Below, one piece after another: positions 32,151-33,555 of a DNA stretch of 33,555 nucleotides (the first letter of the stretch is position 1; each line of letters starts with the position of its first letter). The stretch spans positions 1 through 33,555 of the forward strand of contig CALXBD010000042.1 in the NCBI GenBank assembly GCA_944386445.1. Direction: 5' to 3'. The DNA is from an uncultured Clostridia bacterium (GTDB lineage Bacteria > Bacillota > Clostridia > Oscillospirales > Ruminococcaceae). The notes beneath the pieces were generated by a model. That model searched no databases. It saw only the letters and a list, made by a program, of their open reading frames with translations, and had not been told where the DNA came from. Both the position numbers and the translations under genes were made by a program.

Positions 32151-32849
32151 TTATTCCCGAAAAATTTGATATAATTCTTCCAGTTTGCAAATTCGAGAAC
32201 AGTAATCGTGTCCCCATTTGCTTTCGTCGAAAAGCAGCACTGCCCGGCGGCTCCCAGCTATATAAGCGCGTTTCACCAAGGCTTCTTCCTCATTGGGCTC
32301 AGTAGCACCGTTTTCGCTGCTGACGCCGCGGCTGGAAAAAAATGCGTAATCAGCACAATGGGCACGGACAAAATCGCAGGCTGCCGTCCCGATAAAAGAT
32401 TTGGAATGGGGCCGCACCCGGCCGCCGGTGGTAAAAACCGTAAGGCTCGGAAAATCACTGAGCACATCCGCAGTCCGGATTCCGTTGGTAATGATGGTCA
32501 GCTCTTGAAACGCTCCCAGCCGCTGGGCCAGACGCAGCACCGTTGAACTGGAATCCAGAAACAAGGTCATCCCATCGGAGATCAGCGACAAAGCTTGTTC
32601 AGCCAGACGCTCTTTGGCGGCGGCGTTCTCCCCCGCCCGAATGGTAAAGGGGGATTCCGATGCGGCTCCCCGCAAGAGTGCCGCTCCGCCATGGGTGCGA
32701 CGAATCAACCCTTCTTTTTCCAGAAACTGAAGATCCCGCCGAATCGTCGGCGCACTGGCATACAAAGCGTCGCATAGTTCCGAAACGGATACTGCCGTTT
32801 TTCGCTCCAAGAGGGTAAGGATTTCTTTCTGACGGATATACCCGGACAT
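32151..32849 (-). CDS. DeoR-family transcriptional regulator
   Basis: 232 residues. The N-terminal winged helix-turn-helix has the DeoR signature (VSELCDALYASAPTIRRDLQ then FLEKEGLIRRTHGGA); the C-terminal part is the sugar-phosphate sensor with LFLDSSSTVLRLAQRL, TIITNGIRTADVL and FTTGGRVRPHSKSFIG. The start follows GGAGGAAAAG. It is divergent from the class II aldolase-like gene at 33024, which it probably represses until a phosphorylated sugar is present. Confidence 0.92.
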   Translation of the reverse strand: MSGYIRQKEILTLLERKTAVSVSELCDALYASAPTIRRDLQFLEKEGLIRRTHGGAALLRGAASESPFTIRAGENAAAKERLAEQALSLISDGMTLFLDSSSTVLRLAQRLGAFQELTIITNGIRTADVLSDFPSLTVFTTGGRVRPHSKSFIGTAACDFVRAHCADYAFFSSRGVSSENGATEPNEEEALVKRAYIAGSRRAVLLFDESKWGHDYCSRICKLEELYQIFRE

Positions 32850-32887
32850 ATCTTTTCCTCCGAATGATCTTTTTTGATTGAATTTGA

Positions 32888-32918
32888 GCGAAATTGCGCG
32901 TTTTCATGATTTTTTCGC
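32888..32918. promoter_or_regulatory. Possible DeoR operator region
   Basis: GCGAAA (32888-32893) and TTTCGC (32913-32918) form a spaced inverted repeat with further GCGC/CGCG pieces between and beside them, in the gap between the DeoR gene and its divergent partner. The match to any known operator is not established. Confidence 0.3.
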
Positions 32919-32935
32919 GAGTTTAACGCCGGTTA

Positions 32936-32965
32936 TTTACAAAACCGATCATTTTTTATTATAAT
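32936..32965 (+). promoter_or_regulatory. Promoter of the fuculose-phosphate-aldolase-like gene
   Basis: TTTACA (32936-32941), 18-base spacer, TATAAT (32960-32965), 58 bases before ATG 33024. Confidence 0.6.
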
Positions 32966-33023
32966 GAATAAAAAGACAAAGTGCAAGTGTTGCGGATACT
33001 ATTAAAAATAAGGAGAGATTGTG

Positions 33024-33555
33024 ATGATTGAAAATCTGGATGCCGTAAAAGATCAGATTTGTGATGTCTGCCACAAAATGTGGCAGTTGGGTTGGGTTGC
33101 CGCCAACGACGGAAACGTTTCGGTTCGGCTTGGTGATGGAACCTTTTTGGCGACTCCAACCGGAATCAGCAAAAGCTTTATTACTCCCGAAAAGCTGGTT
33201 CGGATCAACGACAAAGGAGAGGTTCTGGAAGGCGCTCCCGGATATAAGCCCTCTTCCGAAATCAAAATGCACCTGCGCTGCTATCAGGAACGCGATGATG
33301 TAAACGGGGTCGTTCATGCCCACCCGCCCACTGCTACCGGTTATGCGGTAGCCGGCCTCAGCCTGGACGAGTATTCCATGATTGAAACCGTTATCGCCAT
33401 CGGCTCCATTCCCCTGACCCCCTACGGCACGCCCTCCACCAACGAGGTCCCGGAAGCAATCGCCCCCTATCTGCAGGAGCATGACGTGCTGCTGCTGCAG
33501 AACCACGGCGCCCTGACGGTGGGCGCAGACCTGCTGACCGCTTACTACCGGATGG
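33024..33555 (+). CDS. Class II aldolase/adducin-family sugar-phosphate aldolase (partial)
   Basis: The frame from ATG 33024 (after AAGGAGAG) is open to the window end, giving 177 residues. The motifs of L-fuculose-1-phosphate-type aldolases are present in order: AANDGNVSVR (phosphate site), TPTGISKSFI, KPSSEIKMHL with the catalytic Glu, VVHAHPPTATGYA with two zinc His, and NHGALTVG with the third. It would split a deoxy- or ketose-1-phosphate to dihydroxyacetone phosphate and an aldehyde. The exact sugar cannot be told. The DeoR gene is its divergent neighbour. Confidence 0.9.
   Translation, partial: MIENLDAVKDQICDVCHKMWQLGWVAANDGNVSVRLGDGTFLATPTGISKSFITPEKLVRINDKGEVLEGAPGYKPSSEIKMHLRCYQERDDVNGVVHAHPPTATGYAVAGLSLDEYSMIETVIAIGSIPLTPYGTPSTNEVPEAIAPYLQEHDVLLLQNHGALTVGADLLTAYYRM

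Overview
The window looks like a chromosomal piece of a gut-type Clostridia (Firmicutes, probably Oscillospirales-like). The grounds are AGGAGG-type ribosome sites before almost every gene, moderate-to-high GC by eye, a DUF4317 protein, a Na+-type V-ATPase operon in Enterococcus ntp order, and many sugar-use genes (glycoside hydrolases, ROK, DeoR and AraC regulators, PfkB kinases, class II aldolases). I saw no rRNA, tRNA, CRISPR array, transposase or prophage gene.

Layout. 1-890 (-): 3'-cut DUF4317 gene. 1074-8777: glycan-use locus. It holds two copies of a cassette made of a small unknown PAS/Cache-like protein plus a cytosolic GH123/DUF4091-like hydrolase, one on each strand. They flank a sugar-binding lipoprotein and three gene fragments (DUF6067 hydrolase, M28-like peptidase, sugar ABC permease) joined by apparent deletions. 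8855-9727: AraC regulator. 9763-11371 (-): rarA and a DUF6054 gene. 11372-12765: a gene-poor stretch, then a nitroreductase. 12832-15442: a ROK regulator divergent from a PfkB kinase that is fused out of frame to a headless class II aldolase; twin palindromic operators lie between the divergent promoters. 15598-24077 (+): nine-gene V-type ATPase operon (F-I-K-E-C-G-A-B-D). 24255-25913: two small membrane proteins and a PHP-domain protein. 26162-28356 (-): ADP-ribosylglycohydrolase-ribokinase operon, divergent from an AraC regulator (28467-29324). 29338-32034 (-): three-gene ABC-2 exporter operon behind a consensus promoter, a 16-residue leader peptide and a terminator hairpin. 32151-32849 (-): DeoR regulator divergent from a fuculose-phosphate-aldolase-like gene cut by the window end.

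How they work together. The left locus reads as import (binding protein, lost permeases) and cytosolic breakdown of a glycan, perhaps with amino-sugar residues, under AraC control. The ROK, PfkB and aldolase set would phosphorylate and cleave a sugar, but as assembled the kinase is truncated. The V-ATPase keeps all recalled Na+-site residues in its K subunit. The most unusual signals are the duplicated small-protein/GH123-like cassette, the leader-peptide attenuator before the ABC exporter, and three deletion-like junctions that break sugar operons (real gene loss or misassembly).
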